A stretch of DNA of 64,000 nt from Bradyrhizobium lablabi (GCF_018129385.1 NZ_JAFCLN010000005.1:124001-188000), one strand, 5' to 3'. Numbered from the stretch's first letter, positions 36,250-45,423 are shown. Translations and numbers: made by a program. The notes: generated from the letters alone by a model not told the origin.

Positions 36250-36879
36250 TCACTTGGCCGCGGGTTTCTCGATCAGCTTTTTAAGGCTGTCGCGGGCAGG
36301 TTTACTGTAGCCATCGCCAGTACCCGGCTGAGCCGGTTCGGCGTCAGTTTGATCATCTTCAGGTTTATTCTTCTTGAACCGCTTTAAGATGGTGTTCTCG
36401 GGGTCGTCAGGCAAGAGCGACATCAGCCAATCGCCGGTTCCCTGTAGCACCACTTTCGACTTGGCTCCCGTGATCCAGTCCGGCCGCTGCTTGTCCGGGA
36501 CCAGCCAGGAGAAGAACAGGAAGGCTACGACTACGATCAGCAGGCCACGGGCCAGGCCAAACAGGAAGCCCAGCGTGCGGTCCAGCGCCCCGATCCGGGA
36601 ATCCAGGATCATGTCGGATATCCGCACCGTGATCACGGAGACCACGATCAGGGTGCCGATGAAGGTGCCGGCCACCACCACGACGGCGGCCACCGTGTCG
36701 TTGTTGAAATAGGTCTTTGCGGTCGGCAGCAGTTTCGAGAAGGCGTACAGCGTTACCAGCGCTGCCGCGCCCCAGGCCGCGATCGACAGGATTTCGCGCA
36801 TAAAACCGCGAACCATCGCAAGCAGGCCCGAAATCAGCATTACCGCGAGCAGGACGAGATCGAGGATGGTAATCGGCAT
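36250..36879 (-). CDS. cvpA: CvpA family membrane protein
   Basis: Inner-membrane protein of 209 aa with four hydrophobic helices in the first 130 residues (ITILDLVLLAVMLISGLLAM to LIVVVAFLFF), then a soluble tail rich in Lys, Asp and Pro. CvpA is required for colicin V production in E. coli and has been linked to envelope homeostasis. It sits directly upstream of purF in the conserved radA-cvpA-purF order. Confidence 0.92.
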   Translation of the reverse strand: MPITILDLVLLAVMLISGLLAMVRGFMREILSIAAWGAAALVTLYAFSKLLPTAKTYFNNDTVAAVVVVAGTFIGTLIVVSVITVRISDMILDSRIGALDRTLGFLFGLARGLLIVVVAFLFFSWLVPDKQRPDWITGAKSKVVLQGTGDWLMSLLPDDPENTILKRFKKNKPEDDQTDAEPAQPGTGDGYSKPARDSLKKLIEKPAAK

Positions 36880-37033
36880 CGGCTGGTCAGGTCCGCTCGT
36901 ACATCAAGCTTGCGAATCGGCGTTTCGGTCGCCCCCCAAAGTGGGGTTCATCCCGTGCGTCCGGCAAGGCCGGAAATCGCGCTATCCCGCGCGGGCGATG
37001 TATAGCGGCGGGGTCCCGTAAGGTCACGCCGCT

Positions 37034-38509
37034 TTAGCCGTTTTCTCGACGGAATCGGGCCGGTGTGGCATTTTTCTCAGCCGTTCCATCGCGATTTTCG
37101 CGGTGATTTCCGTCCCGATTTCCTCTTGGATTGCCGCGGGCGGCGATTTCCGCCACCAGCGTGGTTAATCCTCCCACGGAATTGAGCGAGAGCCCGGCAT
37201 CGCCACTGGGCTCGCCGCGCGCCGATTCGGGCAGCACGGCGCGGCCGAAACCGAGCTTGGCCGCCTCCTTCAGCCGGGCCGAGGTCTGCGCCACCGGCCG
37301 GACCGCGCCGGAAAGCGAAATCTCGCCGAAATAGACCGCATCAGTCGGCAGCGGCGCGTTCACCAGGGAGGACACCAGCGCGGCGGCGGCGGCAAGGTCC
37401 GCGGCCGGCTCGTTGATGCGCAGGCCGCCGGCGACATTCAGATACACGTCGTGGCCCGACAGCTTGACGCCGCAATGGGCCTCCAGCACGGCCAGCACCA
37501 TCGACAGCCGGCTCGGGTCCCAGCCGACCACGGCGCGGCGGGGCGTGCCGAGCGAGGTCGGCGCCACCAGCGCCTGCAATTCCACCAGCACCGGTCGGGT
37601 GCCTTCGATGCCGGCAAACACGGCGGTGCCGGGGCTGCCGAGATCGCGTTCGGACAAGAATAGCTCGGAGGGGTTGGAAACCTCGCGCAGGCCAAGGCCG
37701 GTCATCTCGAACACGCCGATCTCGTCGGTCGGCCCGAACCTGTTCTTCACCGCGCGCAAAATGCGGAACTGCTGCGAGCCTTCGCCCTCGAAGGAGAGCA
37801 CGGCATCGACCATGTGTTCGACCACGCGCGGGCCGGCGATCTGGCCGTCTTTCGTCACGTGCCCGACCAAGATGATGGCCGCGCCGGACTTTTTCGCAAA
37901 GCGAATGAGCGCCTGTGCGGAAGCGCGAACCTGCGTGACGGTGCCGGGCGCCGACTCGACCGTATCGGTCCACATGGTCTGGATCGAGTCGATCACGATC
38001 AGGCGGGGGACTGCGCCCTCGGACAGCGTCGAGACGATGTCTTCCACGGAAGTCTCGGCCGCAAGCTGCACCGGCGCATCCGCAAGGCCGAGCCGCTCGG
38101 CGCGCAGCCGCACCTGCGCCACCGCTTCTTCGCCGGAGATGTAGACCGCGCGATGCCCGGCGCGGGCGAGCATGCTGGTCGCCTGCGTCAGCAGCGTCGA
38201 TTTTCCGATGCCGGGATCGCCGCCGACCAGCAGCACCGAGCCGCGGACAAAACCGCCGCCGGTGACGCGGTCGAGCTCGGTCATGCCCGAGGACAGGCGA
38301 GGGGCGTCCTGGCTCTTGCCGGTAAGGCTCTCCAGCGCAAACGTCCGCCCCTTGCGCTTGGAGCGGATCGACACCGGCATCGAGGTCGCGCCTGATGTGT
38401 CCTCCTCCGCCAGCGTATTCCACTCGCCGCAGGAATCGCACTTGCCCTGCCAGCGGTTATACGCCGCGCCGCAGTTCTGGCAGACAAAGGAGAGGGAGGA
38501 TTTGGCCAT
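37034..38509 (-). CDS. radA: DNA repair protein RadA
   Basis: RecA-like branch-migration ATPase of 491 aa. A zinc finger of four Cys lies at 10, 13, 24 and 27 (CQNC ... CDSC). Walker A is GGDPGIGKST, the RadA motif KNRFG occurs in the middle, and the C-terminal Lon-protease-like domain contains SGHDVYLNVAGGLRI. The tail is rich in Arg and Asn (GNPRGNRDGNHRENRDG), an unusual extension. The frame is open for a further 89 codons upstream, but that stretch has lower-GC, non-RadA sequence, and the zinc finger starts at ATG 38509. Confidence 0.95.
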   Translation of the reverse strand: MAKSSLSFVCQNCGAAYNRWQGKCDSCGEWNTLAEEDTSGATSMPVSIRSKRKGRTFALESLTGKSQDAPRLSSGMTELDRVTGGGFVRGSVLLVGGDPGIGKSTLLTQATSMLARAGHRAVYISGEEAVAQVRLRAERLGLADAPVQLAAETSVEDIVSTLSEGAVPRLIVIDSIQTMWTDTVESAPGTVTQVRASAQALIRFAKKSGAAIILVGHVTKDGQIAGPRVVEHMVDAVLSFEGEGSQQFRILRAVKNRFGPTDEIGVFEMTGLGLREVSNPSELFLSERDLGSPGTAVFAGIEGTRPVLVELQALVAPTSLGTPRRAVVGWDPSRLSMVLAVLEAHCGVKLSGHDVYLNVAGGLRINEPAADLAAAAALVSSLVNAPLPTDAVYFGEISLSGAVRPVAQTSARLKEAAKLGFGRAVLPESARGEPSGDAGLSLNSVGGLTTLVAEIAARGNPRGNRDGNHRENRDGTAEKNATPARFRRENG

Positions 38510-38693
38510 GCTTACGGCTCTAACGCCTAGTAGTGTATTAGCCGCAAGCACCCCAAGTTGTAGCGGCTTGATGTTCTTACTTTGTTCTATAGCCTTCTTT
38601 TTCGCCCCCGTCAAAGGACGGACGGCAAGTCGGCAGAATCTTTTGTAAGCACTCTTCGTTACCTTGAAGAGCAGGTAGTTGGCGAGAACTCGA

Positions 38694-39446
38694 ATGGCAG
38701 AAACATCAATTGAGTGGACCGATGCGACTTGGAATCCGGTAGCTGGCTGCACCGTGCTTACGGCCGGCTGCACCAATTGTTACGCCATGCGCATGGCCGC
38801 CCGACTAGAGGCTATGGGTACAGAGAAATATCGTGGCCTTACGAGGAAGAGCGGAAAACGTGCCGTCTGGACCGGTAAAATTCGTCTGGATCAAGCATCG
38901 CTCGACGCGCCAAGAAAGTGGTCGAAACCTCGCAAGGTCTTCGTTAATTCAATGTCCGACCTTTTTCACGATGATGTCCCGATTGAGTTCATCACCAAGG
39001 TTTGGGATGTCATGGCAGACACTCCCCGACATACCTATCAAATTCTCACGAAGCGTCCTGAACGCATGGCTCGGGTGCTATCGCAACAACCATTTAGGGT
39101 GCTCCAGAACGTCTGGCTTGGAACCAGTGTTGAAGACGGGCGTGTTCTGAGCCGCTTGGACGCCCTTCGAGCAGTGCCGGCGGCAATCCGTTTCGTTTCA
39201 CTTGAGCCGCTAATCGGATCAGTCGCAGAGGGCAATCTGACTGGGATCCATTGGGCGATAGTCGGTGGCGAGAGCGGGCCGCGCGCCCGAGAGATGAAGC
39301 CTGAGTGGGTCGACGAGATAGAGGCGATGTGTCGAACGACCGGAACGGCTTTTTTCTTCAAACAGTGGGGTGGGAAGAACAAGAAGGCGGCCGGCCGTGA
39401 ACTCAACGGTCGGACCTATGATGAGATGCCCGCCTTAAGGATGTGA
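38694..39446 (+). CDS. DUF5131 / phage Gp37-Gp68-like protein with three-Cys motif
   Basis: Protein of 250 aa. It opens with IEWTDATWNPVAGC and a C-X6-C-X2-C cluster (Cys19, 26, 29), which resembles a radical-SAM/4Fe-4S binding loop, followed by YAMRMA. Further family blocks are VFVNSMSDLFHDDVP, YQILTKRPERM, NVWLGTSVE, FVSLEPLIG, WAIVGGESGPRAREM and a C-terminal FFFKQWGG. The family is frequent in phages and mobile regions; its reaction is not known to me. The base composition is visibly more A/T-rich than in neighbouring genes. It converges on and overlaps the tcmP gene by 31 bp, and TcmP is named as the partner of such three-Cys proteins. Confidence 0.88.
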   Translation: MAETSIEWTDATWNPVAGCTVLTAGCTNCYAMRMAARLEAMGTEKYRGLTRKSGKRAVWTGKIRLDQASLDAPRKWSKPRKVFVNSMSDLFHDDVPIEFITKVWDVMADTPRHTYQILTKRPERMARVLSQQPFRVLQNVWLGTSVEDGRVLSRLDALRAVPAAIRFVSLEPLIGSVAEGNLTGIHWAIVGGESGPRAREMKPEWVDEIEAMCRTTGTAFFFKQWGGKNKKAAGRELNGRTYDEMPALRM

Positions 39447-40297
39447 TTGCCAATCTTCCGGGCTAATCCGATCGCTGCCGGTTTGCGGCTCGAGATACAA
39501 AAGAAAAGCGAAAATCGTTGCGGCCGCTCATGCAGGGGTAGCGGTAGCGGGTCGAGCACTGCGCCGAAAATAGTTTCGAGCCTGGCCTTGGCGTAGGCTT
39601 CAAGTGCAGTGACATCTGCGTCGCGTCTCATGGACGGATCGCTTCCACCAAATAAATCATTCACTGGTGTGGCTTTGTAGAGTTCTCGCTCCCAAGCGTC
39701 GGTGCCTAGCATTCGAGTAAGAGCGGCTCGTTTATCTTCGTCGAGCGCGTCGTGATCGCGAGTAGCCTGTCGGTAGAACCCCGCAAGCGAGAAAAGATAC
39801 CAGACATCGATAGCGCCAGTTCGGGCGATTGTCTCCAATGTGGACCAATCCACTTCCATGCCGTAGGGATCAAGAAAGATGACGGCTCTGGTAGACGTCC
39901 AATTGTTGGCAGCGATCAACGATTTGAGACCGTCATTGGCATCATTTTTGACGACAACGATGCGGCGATCGGGGTGGTTTGCCCGCAGTTCTTCCAAAGC
40001 CCGCACATAGGACGGCTTGTTTTCGATGAAAACCAGGAAGTCGAAGCGAGGGTATACGTCAATTGCAATCTTAGCGGATCCGCGTCGGCGTTCGATACGT
40101 TCAGGCTCTCCCTCGCTTATAAGGCTAGGCGGCACCGCTTGATGGCGGATGGTCCGATATCCGGTGCCAGCAAAACCATCAATGTACCAAAGCTCACGAA
40201 ATTTACCGCGCAGAGCAGTAGTGAAAAATTTCAGATACTTTTCGATGATCGAGAGCTTGAGCTCTGTGTGTTGGTCGCCAAACTCGTGATCGACCAT
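39416..40297 (-). CDS. tcmP: three-Cys-motif partner protein TcmP
   Basis: Protein of 293 aa of the TcmP family. Typical features are QHTELKLSIIEKYLKFF (9-25) and the glycine motif YIDGFAGTG (38-46), which resembles the SAM-binding motif I of methyltransferases. A later FLDPYGMEVDW (141-151) resembles a DPPY-type motif IV. These suggest a SAM-dependent nucleic-acid-modifying fold (inference). The last 31 bp overlap the end of the DUF5131 gene on the other strand. Composition is more A/T-rich than the core genes. The pair sits inside the conserved alr-radA interval, so it was probably acquired. Confidence 0.85.
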   Translation of the reverse strand: MVDHEFGDQHTELKLSIIEKYLKFFTTALRGKFRELWYIDGFAGTGYRTIRHQAVPPSLISEGEPERIERRRGSAKIAIDVYPRFDFLVFIENKPSYVRALEELRANHPDRRIVVVKNDANDGLKSLIAANNWTSTRAVIFLDPYGMEVDWSTLETIARTGAIDVWYLFSLAGFYRQATRDHDALDEDKRAALTRMLGTDAWERELYKATPVNDLFGGSDPSMRRDADVTALEAYAKARLETIFGAVLDPLPLPLHERPQRFSLFFCISSRKPAAIGLARKIGNHILKAGISS

Positions 40298-40459
40298 CCG
40301 AGAGGACTCCCTGCGAAATTGATTGAATAAATTTTGAATGGTTATTGTCCAATGTAGCCTACAACCTCCGGTGTTTTCAACTATCCACGAATCCAGTGCG
40401 CGAGCAAGCCTGCTAACTTGCGAAAGGATTTCTAGTGACGCGACCGCTTACTCGGACGG

Positions 40460-41863
40460 TCAAAATGAGTTGCCCGCGCGCGTCCATATGCCGAGCGGCT
40501 GCTCCAGCCCGCGGATAGCCTGCGGCGGCTGCGCGACCAGGCAGGCGAAATCGCCATCGGAGCTTCCGGTTTCCGCGCGCGCCTGACGCACGAGGTCATC
40601 GCTGGCAATCATGGCGCATCCGAATTCGCGGGTCAGCGCTTCGAGGCGGCTTGCCGCGTTGACCGTGGTGCCGATCACGGCGAATTCCAGCCGGTTCTGG
40701 CCGATATCGCCGAGCACGACCTCGCCGTAATGCAAGCCGAGGCCGATCCGGATCGGCGGCTCGCCGCGCGGCTTGCGCTCGCGGTTCAATTCGTCGATCG
40801 CACCGAGCATGGCTTGCGCGCAGCGCAACGCATTGCCGGCGTCGGAATGGCTGGGGAAGGGCGTGCCGAACGTCGCCATCAGTCCGTCGCCGAGATATTT
40901 GTCGAGCGTGCCGCCATGCCGGAAGATCTCGCGCTCCATTCGTTCGTGGAACGACCGCAGCGTCCTGATCACCTCAGTCGGGCTGCGGCCGTCGGCATAG
41001 GCGGTGAAGCCGACGATGTCGACGAACAGCACCGCTACGCTCTCGGTGCGGACCTGCTTGAGCGGCTCGTCGTTCTTTGAGAGTTGCTCGACGACGTTGG
41101 GGGAGAAGTAGCGCGCCAGATTGGAGCGCTCGCGTTCGATGCCGGCGTGGCTGACCAGCAGCGCGTTGGAGCGGCGCACCGCGACCGCAAGCGTCACCGC
41201 GACGATGACGAAGACGAGGACCTCCTGAAATCGCGCCGGGATATTGATCGCGGTGGGGTCGATCAGCGCGAACATTCTGGCATCGGAGCCGACGGCAGCA
41301 TGCACCCGTTCGGCCAGCGCGGCGTAGCTGTCGGCATGAAACCAGGCCCAGCCGACGCCGAAGGCCCACAGGCCCGCGACCCACGTGCCCATCGCGATCA
41401 CCGTGCGCCAGGAATAGGCGAGCGTCGCAGTGCCCAGCAGCACGAAGAAGTAGATGAATGTGTTGAAGCGGAATTGCATTCCGATCGGCCAGTCTCCGGG
41501 AGCCCAGGGATTGGGCACCACGGCGATAAAGGTCATCAAGGCCAGATCGCAAAACATCAGGAAAAGCTCGGGCCGGGATACGCCGGCTTTTCCGACCTTG
41601 AGCTGAGCCCAGCCGATCGCTGCAAAGAGCCCGGTCGAGGCGATGTAATAGAGGACATCCCAATGTGGGTTCATGAACGGCAGCGTCACGGCGATTACCG
41701 CAAGCGCGACCCAGCGCGCGCGAACGGCCAGCCACAGGCCTTCGCGCTTGCTTTGCGCGAGCGCTGCCTCGGCAAATTTCTGGACGTCTTGCTGGACGTC
41801 GGCTCGCCCGTTCGTGCGACCGTCGAAAACGGGCAAGGCGCCAGGTTCAGCCAATACGCTCAA
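40460..41863 (-). CDS. membrane-bound class III adenylate/guanylate cyclase
   Basis: Protein of 467 aa. About six hydrophobic helices lie in residues 48-235. A short linker SNLARYFSPNVVEQL precedes a class III cyclase domain with VLFVDIVGFTAYADG (metal Asp), LDKYLGDGLMATFG (second metal Asp and substrate loop), LHYGEVVLGDIG and IGTTVNAASRLEALT. The key catalytic residues appear intact, so it should make cAMP (or cGMP). The start is TTG 41863 behind a very strong GAAGGAGGGG. The membrane part may sense an unknown signal. Confidence 0.9.
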   Translation of the reverse strand: MSVLAEPGALPVFDGRTNGRADVQQDVQKFAEAALAQSKREGLWLAVRARWVALAVIAVTLPFMNPHWDVLYYIASTGLFAAIGWAQLKVGKAGVSRPELFLMFCDLALMTFIAVVPNPWAPGDWPIGMQFRFNTFIYFFVLLGTATLAYSWRTVIAMGTWVAGLWAFGVGWAWFHADSYAALAERVHAAVGSDARMFALIDPTAINIPARFQEVLVFVIVAVTLAVAVRRSNALLVSHAGIERERSNLARYFSPNVVEQLSKNDEPLKQVRTESVAVLFVDIVGFTAYADGRSPTEVIRTLRSFHERMEREIFRHGGTLDKYLGDGLMATFGTPFPSHSDAGNALRCAQAMLGAIDELNRERKPRGEPPIRIGLGLHYGEVVLGDIGQNRLEFAVIGTTVNAASRLEALTREFGCAMIASDDLVRQARAETGSSDGDFACLVAQPPQAIRGLEQPLGIWTRAGNSF

Positions 41864-42024
41864 GACGACCCCTCCTTCACACGGGAAGCCCGGCTCATCC
41901 GATGAGCCGTGAAGGTACGGGTATATCTCAAGTACGGCGCGAGATCAGGCCGCCAAAGCACCCACAATGAACTGGATCGGAACGCACGCGACTAATCGCG
42001 TGACTGGGTCAAAGGAGCCGGAAA

Positions 42025-42720
42025 ATGACGGTCAGAACATCGTTGGTCGGACTGCTCCTTGTCTGCGCTATCGGCATCTGCTGCATGGACGCGGCCGCCG
42101 CGCAACCGCCGCGTCCACCCGCCGGTTACGAGATCAGTCCGGAGCACACCAAAACGACGCCGGATGGCACGGTCGCGATCGAGCAATATTTGAACCAGGA
42201 GACCGACGACTGGAAATGGCTGTTCTGGGCGCGCCGGCAAGACGTATTCACGCTGCTTGATAAGGAGCCGGCCGGCTATCCCGCTGACTTCATCTTCACC
42301 AACGATCTGAAATGGATCGTTCGCGTCCAGAAGATCGGCTCGGGCACCTCGACGCTCTATCTGTACCGCCTCACGCCGCAAGGCTACGTCGCCGCGAGCG
42401 GGAAGCCGCTCGGCGATCTGGCGTGGGACTACATGAAGACCCGGCCCGACTGGCGAAAGATCGTGAAGGCGCCGGAATATCACGACTCGGCGTTTCTGCT
42501 CAAAGGGCTTGAAGAGAGCTATCGCGGGCTCGGCGTCGATTGGCCGGCGAACCGCTATCTTGTGATCGCCCTGTCGGGCGATGCCGACGTCAGGGGTCGC
42601 AAGCCCATGCAGACCGGCGTGGTGAACGGCTGGCGCTGTAGATATGACCTGCTGACCGGCAAGTTCGACGTGCCGGCGCCTTTTTCCAAGGGCAATGCGA
42701 AAGCCGTCGTCCCCGAGTGA
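42025..42720 (+). CDS. exported protein of unknown function
   Basis: Protein of 231 aa with a signal peptide (TSLVGLLLVCAIGICCMDAAA, cleavage near AAAAQ). The mature part is rich in Trp and Tyr (DWKWLFWARRQDVF, LKWIVRVQKIGSGTSTLYLY) and looks like a single beta-rich domain. I do not recognise the family. The end reads LLTGKFDVPAPFSKGNAKAV. GGAG lies about 8 bases before ATG 42025. It diverges from the adenylate cyclase gene. Confidence 0.6.
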   Translation: MTVRTSLVGLLLVCAIGICCMDAAAAQPPRPPAGYEISPEHTKTTPDGTVAIEQYLNQETDDWKWLFWARRQDVFTLLDKEPAGYPADFIFTNDLKWIVRVQKIGSGTSTLYLYRLTPQGYVAASGKPLGDLAWDYMKTRPDWRKIVKAPEYHDSAFLLKGLEESYRGLGVDWPANRYLVIALSGDADVRGRKPMQTGVVNGWRCRYDLLTGKFDVPAPFSKGNAKAVVPE

Positions 42721-43110
42721 GCGCGCTTGTGCCCCGCGCCGGGCATTGCTCTTCGTCAGACTCTGAAATTTTAGAACGCGGCTGATCGCGGCAGCGTTCG
42801 AAAATTGCAAATTTCGCGCACGTGAACAAAACAGTTTGACGCGCCGAACGTTCTCTGCGCTTAGATTCCCCCATTCATCGCGGGTAAAACTGCCCGCACT
42901 CTTGAGGACCACGATGCGCAACGCTCGCACACTCGTCGCAGAGACTGCCGACCGCGTCCGGCCGCCGCTTATTCGGCTGGCCGATTGGTCGTGCATGTCC
43001 GTGAGGGCGTCGGGTCCGAATTTTCAGCTCGAAGTCGGGCTGATCCGCAAAGCAAGAGTGTAACTTCCGGCGCAGGGCCGCTCCCTCCGCCGAAACGGCA
43101 GGAGGGCAAG
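42721..43110. other. intergenic region with a possible 49-aa ORF
   Basis: About 390 bp. A short frame at 42914-43063 starts ATG after TTGAGGA and reads MRNARTLVAETADRVRPPLI at its N-terminus, but it lacks clear coding features and I do not call it. The stretch 42760-42850 is AT-rich and may carry the promoter for the small gene at 43111. Confidence 0.4.
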
Positions 43111-43305
43111 ATGTACGCCCGCAACGATTTCAACAGACCATTCTATCCGAACCCGAACGCGCGGTTCGTGCTGGCGGCAGTTCAACAGCGCTTCGCCGCG
43201 TGGGTCGATTTGTTCGTGGCCCGGTGGCTCGAGCGCCGCGCCGCCAATGCCAAGGCCGCGCAACGCTGGTTCGAGAACGATCCAAACGTGGACAAGGCTC
43301 CGTGA
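43111..43305 (+). CDS. small hypothetical protein, 64 aa
   Basis: The ATG follows GCAGGAGGGCAAG, a near-perfect Shine-Dalgarno at ideal spacing. The product has a polar aromatic start (YARNDFNRPFYPNPNARF), then an amphipathic helix (AAVQQRFAAWVDLFVARWLE) and a basic/acidic tail. The amphipathic helix suggests membrane-surface or protein contact. No family is recognised. The strong translation signal is the main support. Confidence 0.55.
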   Translation: MYARNDFNRPFYPNPNARFVLAAVQQRFAAWVDLFVARWLERRAANAKAAQRWFENDPNVDKAP

Positions 43306-43330
43306 CGGGGCGGCATGATCGTCAAGTATG

Positions 43331-43358
43331 GAGGGAGGCTGCTCAGGTGGCCTCTCTC
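43331..43358. terminator. hairpin between convergent genes
   Basis: GAGGGAGGC (43331-43339) pairs with GCCTCTCTC (43350-43358) with one G-U pair and a 10-nt loop, between the small plus-strand gene and the convergent TauE/SafE gene. There is no T-run, so the efficiency is uncertain. Confidence 0.45.
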
Positions 43359-43387
43359 TGCGACACCGGCTTTGGAATAGGCGGATT

Positions 43388-44113
43388 CTACGAGGTCATC
43401 GCCGTCCACAGCAGCGAGACCCCCGCCGCAATCATGATGCCGTCCATCACGAGCCGAAACACGTCCGGCTCGAGCTTCAGCACAAAACGCTTTGCGATGA
43501 AGGCGCCGAACATCAGCGATGAGCCGGCGATCAGGCCCTTGATCGCGATGTCTGGCGTGAGTGCGCCAAAGCGCTCGAAGGTCACCGATTTGCTCACATA
43601 AAGCCCGAGCGAGCTTGCCGCTTCCGTGGCGAGGAACGCGCCCCTGGTCAGGCCGTAGAACAGGAACAGCGGCACGTTTAACGGCCCGGTCGAAACCACG
43701 ATGCCGGTGAGATAGCCGATCAGCGCGCCGCCGATTGCGAGGTGCCAGAGATTGGCTTTCAGGTCGTGGCGGGCGAGCCAATGCCGCACCGGCACCATCG
43801 CGATCAGGAACAGGCCGATCGCGATATCGACGGCATGCGAGGGCAGCGCCAGCAGGGTGCGCGCGCCGAGCGCGGCGGCGGGGATTCCAGGAATAGAGTA
43901 GGCGGCGCAGGCGCGCCAATCGACTTCGCGCCACCAGGCGAGGATGCGCGACAGGTTCGCCATCACGGCGGCGACCGCCATGATCGGCACGGCCTCCTTC
44001 GGGCCGTATTGATAGACCAGGACCGGCATCAGCATGATCGACGAGCCGGTGCCGACGATGCCGGAGATGGTGCCGGCGAGAAGGCCGACAATGAGGACGA
44101 AGAGGAAGCCCAT
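43388..44113 (-). CDS. TauE/SafE family membrane permease
   Basis: Inner-membrane protein of 241 aa with about eight hydrophobic segments. The first half has GLLAGTISGIVGTGSSIMLMPVL, the conserved TauE/SafE repeat, and the second half a related segment (GGALIGYLTGIVVSTGPLNV). Members export sulfite, sulfonates or other small anions, and the substrate here is unknown. ATG 44113 begins exactly at the first membrane span. The 44170 start adds basic residues without support. Confidence 0.85.
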   Translation of the reverse strand: MGFLFVLIVGLLAGTISGIVGTGSSIMLMPVLVYQYGPKEAVPIMAVAAVMANLSRILAWWREVDWRACAAYSIPGIPAAALGARTLLALPSHAVDIAIGLFLIAMVPVRHWLARHDLKANLWHLAIGGALIGYLTGIVVSTGPLNVPLFLFYGLTRGAFLATEAASSLGLYVSKSVTFERFGALTPDIAIKGLIAGSSLMFGAFIAKRFVLKLEPDVFRLVMDGIMIAAGVSLLWTAMTS

Positions 44114-44265
44114 GGGCGCGCGACTCGGGGATAGTCGTTCAGTGTGGCCCCTCGGCTTGAGGCGATGCAAGCGCCGCTGATCGCGAGACCAATGACCGCT
44201 GCTGACATCATGCTGTCAGCAGGGCCGCGCTAATGCTCGGCGAGCCAGACACGAAGGAGTTGCGC

Positions 44266-44634
44266 GTGACGATCAAGGGAAGCTGCCACTGCGGCAATAC
44301 GAAATTCGAGGTGGAGGCGGCGCCGTCGGATGTCACGCGCTGCACCTGTTCGTTCTGCTCCAAGCGCGGCGGGCTGTGGGCTTACTACAAGCCCGCGCAG
44401 TTCCGCCTGACGTCGCCGCCGGAAAATGTCGCGACCTACCAATGGCAGACCCGCACCGTGAAGCATCATTTCTGCGCCAATTGCGGCTGCGGGACCTTCG
44501 GCGAGTCGCCGGACTGGTCGACGGGGCAGCCCGACTTCGACAATCCCAAGATCGCCGTCAACGCGCGGCTGTTCGACGATTTCGATCTCGACGCAGTGCC
44601 GGTGACTGTCATCGACGGCAAGAATTTGTGGTGA
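44266..44634 (+). CDS. GFA family zinc-binding protein (CENP-V/GFA)
   Basis: Small cytoplasmic protein of 122 aa with the glutathione-dependent formaldehyde-activating fold. Zinc ligands are seen in SCHCGNTKFEV, RCTCSFCSKRG and FCANCGCG, the standard Cys-rich pattern of the family. Members bind glutathione or structural zinc, but the activity has rarely been proven. The GTG start at 44266 follows GAAGGAG at 6-base spacing and gives the normal family length. It converges on xthA with a 4-bp gap. Confidence 0.88.
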   Translation: MTIKGSCHCGNTKFEVEAAPSDVTRCTCSFCSKRGGLWAYYKPAQFRLTSPPENVATYQWQTRTVKHHFCANCGCGTFGESPDWSTGQPDFDNPKIAVNARLFDDFDLDAVPVTVIDGKNLW

Positions 44635-44638
44635 AGCG

Positions 44639-45409
44639 CTACTTCAACACCACCCATGCCGGGGCGTGGTCGCTGGCGCCTTCCTCGGCGCGGATGCTTT
44701 TGTCGATACCGGCCTTTTGCAGGCGCGGGGCAATCGCCGGGCTGAGCAGGAGATGATCGAGCCGCAGTCCCGCGTCGCGCGGCCAGCGGTTTCGCTTGTA
44801 GTCCCAGAACGAGTAGATGCGCTCTTCCGGATGCAGTTCGCGGATGGCATCGGTCCAGCCTTGCGCGACCAGCGATCTAAACGCTGCGCGGCTCTTGGGC
44901 TGGATCAGCGCATCCTTGTCCCACGACCTGGTCGGATAGATATCGATCTCGGTCGGCGCGACGTTGTAGTCGCCGGCCAGCACCACGGGGACATCCTGCT
45001 TCAAAAGTTTTGCGGCGTGAGTACGCAGCCGCTTGAGCCAGTCGAGCTTATAATCGAATTTCGGTCCCGGCTGCGGATTGCCGTTCGGCAGATAGATGCT
45101 GGTGACGATCACGCCGTTGACTGCGGTTTCGATATAGCGCGCTTCGTGATCGGCGGCATCGCCGGGCAGGCGGTCGCGGATCAGCACCGGCTCGGCCTTG
45201 CGCGCGAGGATCGCCACGCCGTTCCAGGTCTTTTGCCCGCGCCACACCGCGCCGTAACCGGCCTTTTCGATCGCGGCGATCGGAAACTCGGCGTCGCTGG
45301 CCTTCAATTCCTGCAACGCCACCGCGTCGGGTTTTGCCGCCTTCAGCCAGCGCAACAGGTTCGGCAGCCGCCGATTGATGTTGTTGATGTTGAAGGTCGC
45401 GACCTTCAT
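44639..45409 (-). CDS. xthA: exodeoxyribonuclease III
   Basis: DNA repair enzyme of 256 aa with AP endonuclease and 3'-5' exonuclease activity. Endonuclease/exonuclease/phosphatase fold residues are visible: FNINNINRRL (metal Asn), LQELKA (metal Glu34), LAGDYNVAPTEID (catalytic Asp/Asn), LRLDHLLLS and ASDHAPAWV (catalytic His). The start lies 15 bp after the alr stop, on the same strand, so it is probably co-transcribed with dnaB-alr. Confidence 0.93.
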   Translation of the reverse strand: MKVATFNINNINRRLPNLLRWLKAAKPDAVALQELKASDAEFPIAAIEKAGYGAVWRGQKTWNGVAILARKAEPVLIRDRLPGDAADHEARYIETAVNGVIVTSIYLPNGNPQPGPKFDYKLDWLKRLRTHAAKLLKQDVPVVLAGDYNVAPTEIDIYPTRSWDKDALIQPKSRAAFRSLVAQGWTDAIRELHPEERIYSFWDYKRNRWPRDAGLRLDHLLLSPAIAPRLQKAGIDKSIRAEEGASDHAPAWVVLK

Positions 45410-45423
45410 GCCGGTCGAAGGCC

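Noticed and set aside
38510..38776. 89-codon N-terminal extension of radA in an open frame
   Set aside because: It runs antisense into the DUF5131 start, lacks RadA similarity and the zinc finger normally lies within the first residues after ATG 38509.
42914..43063. 49-codon ORF with a reasonable ribosome binding site
   Set aside because: No hydrophobic or domain pattern and no context support; kept only as a note on the intergenic region.
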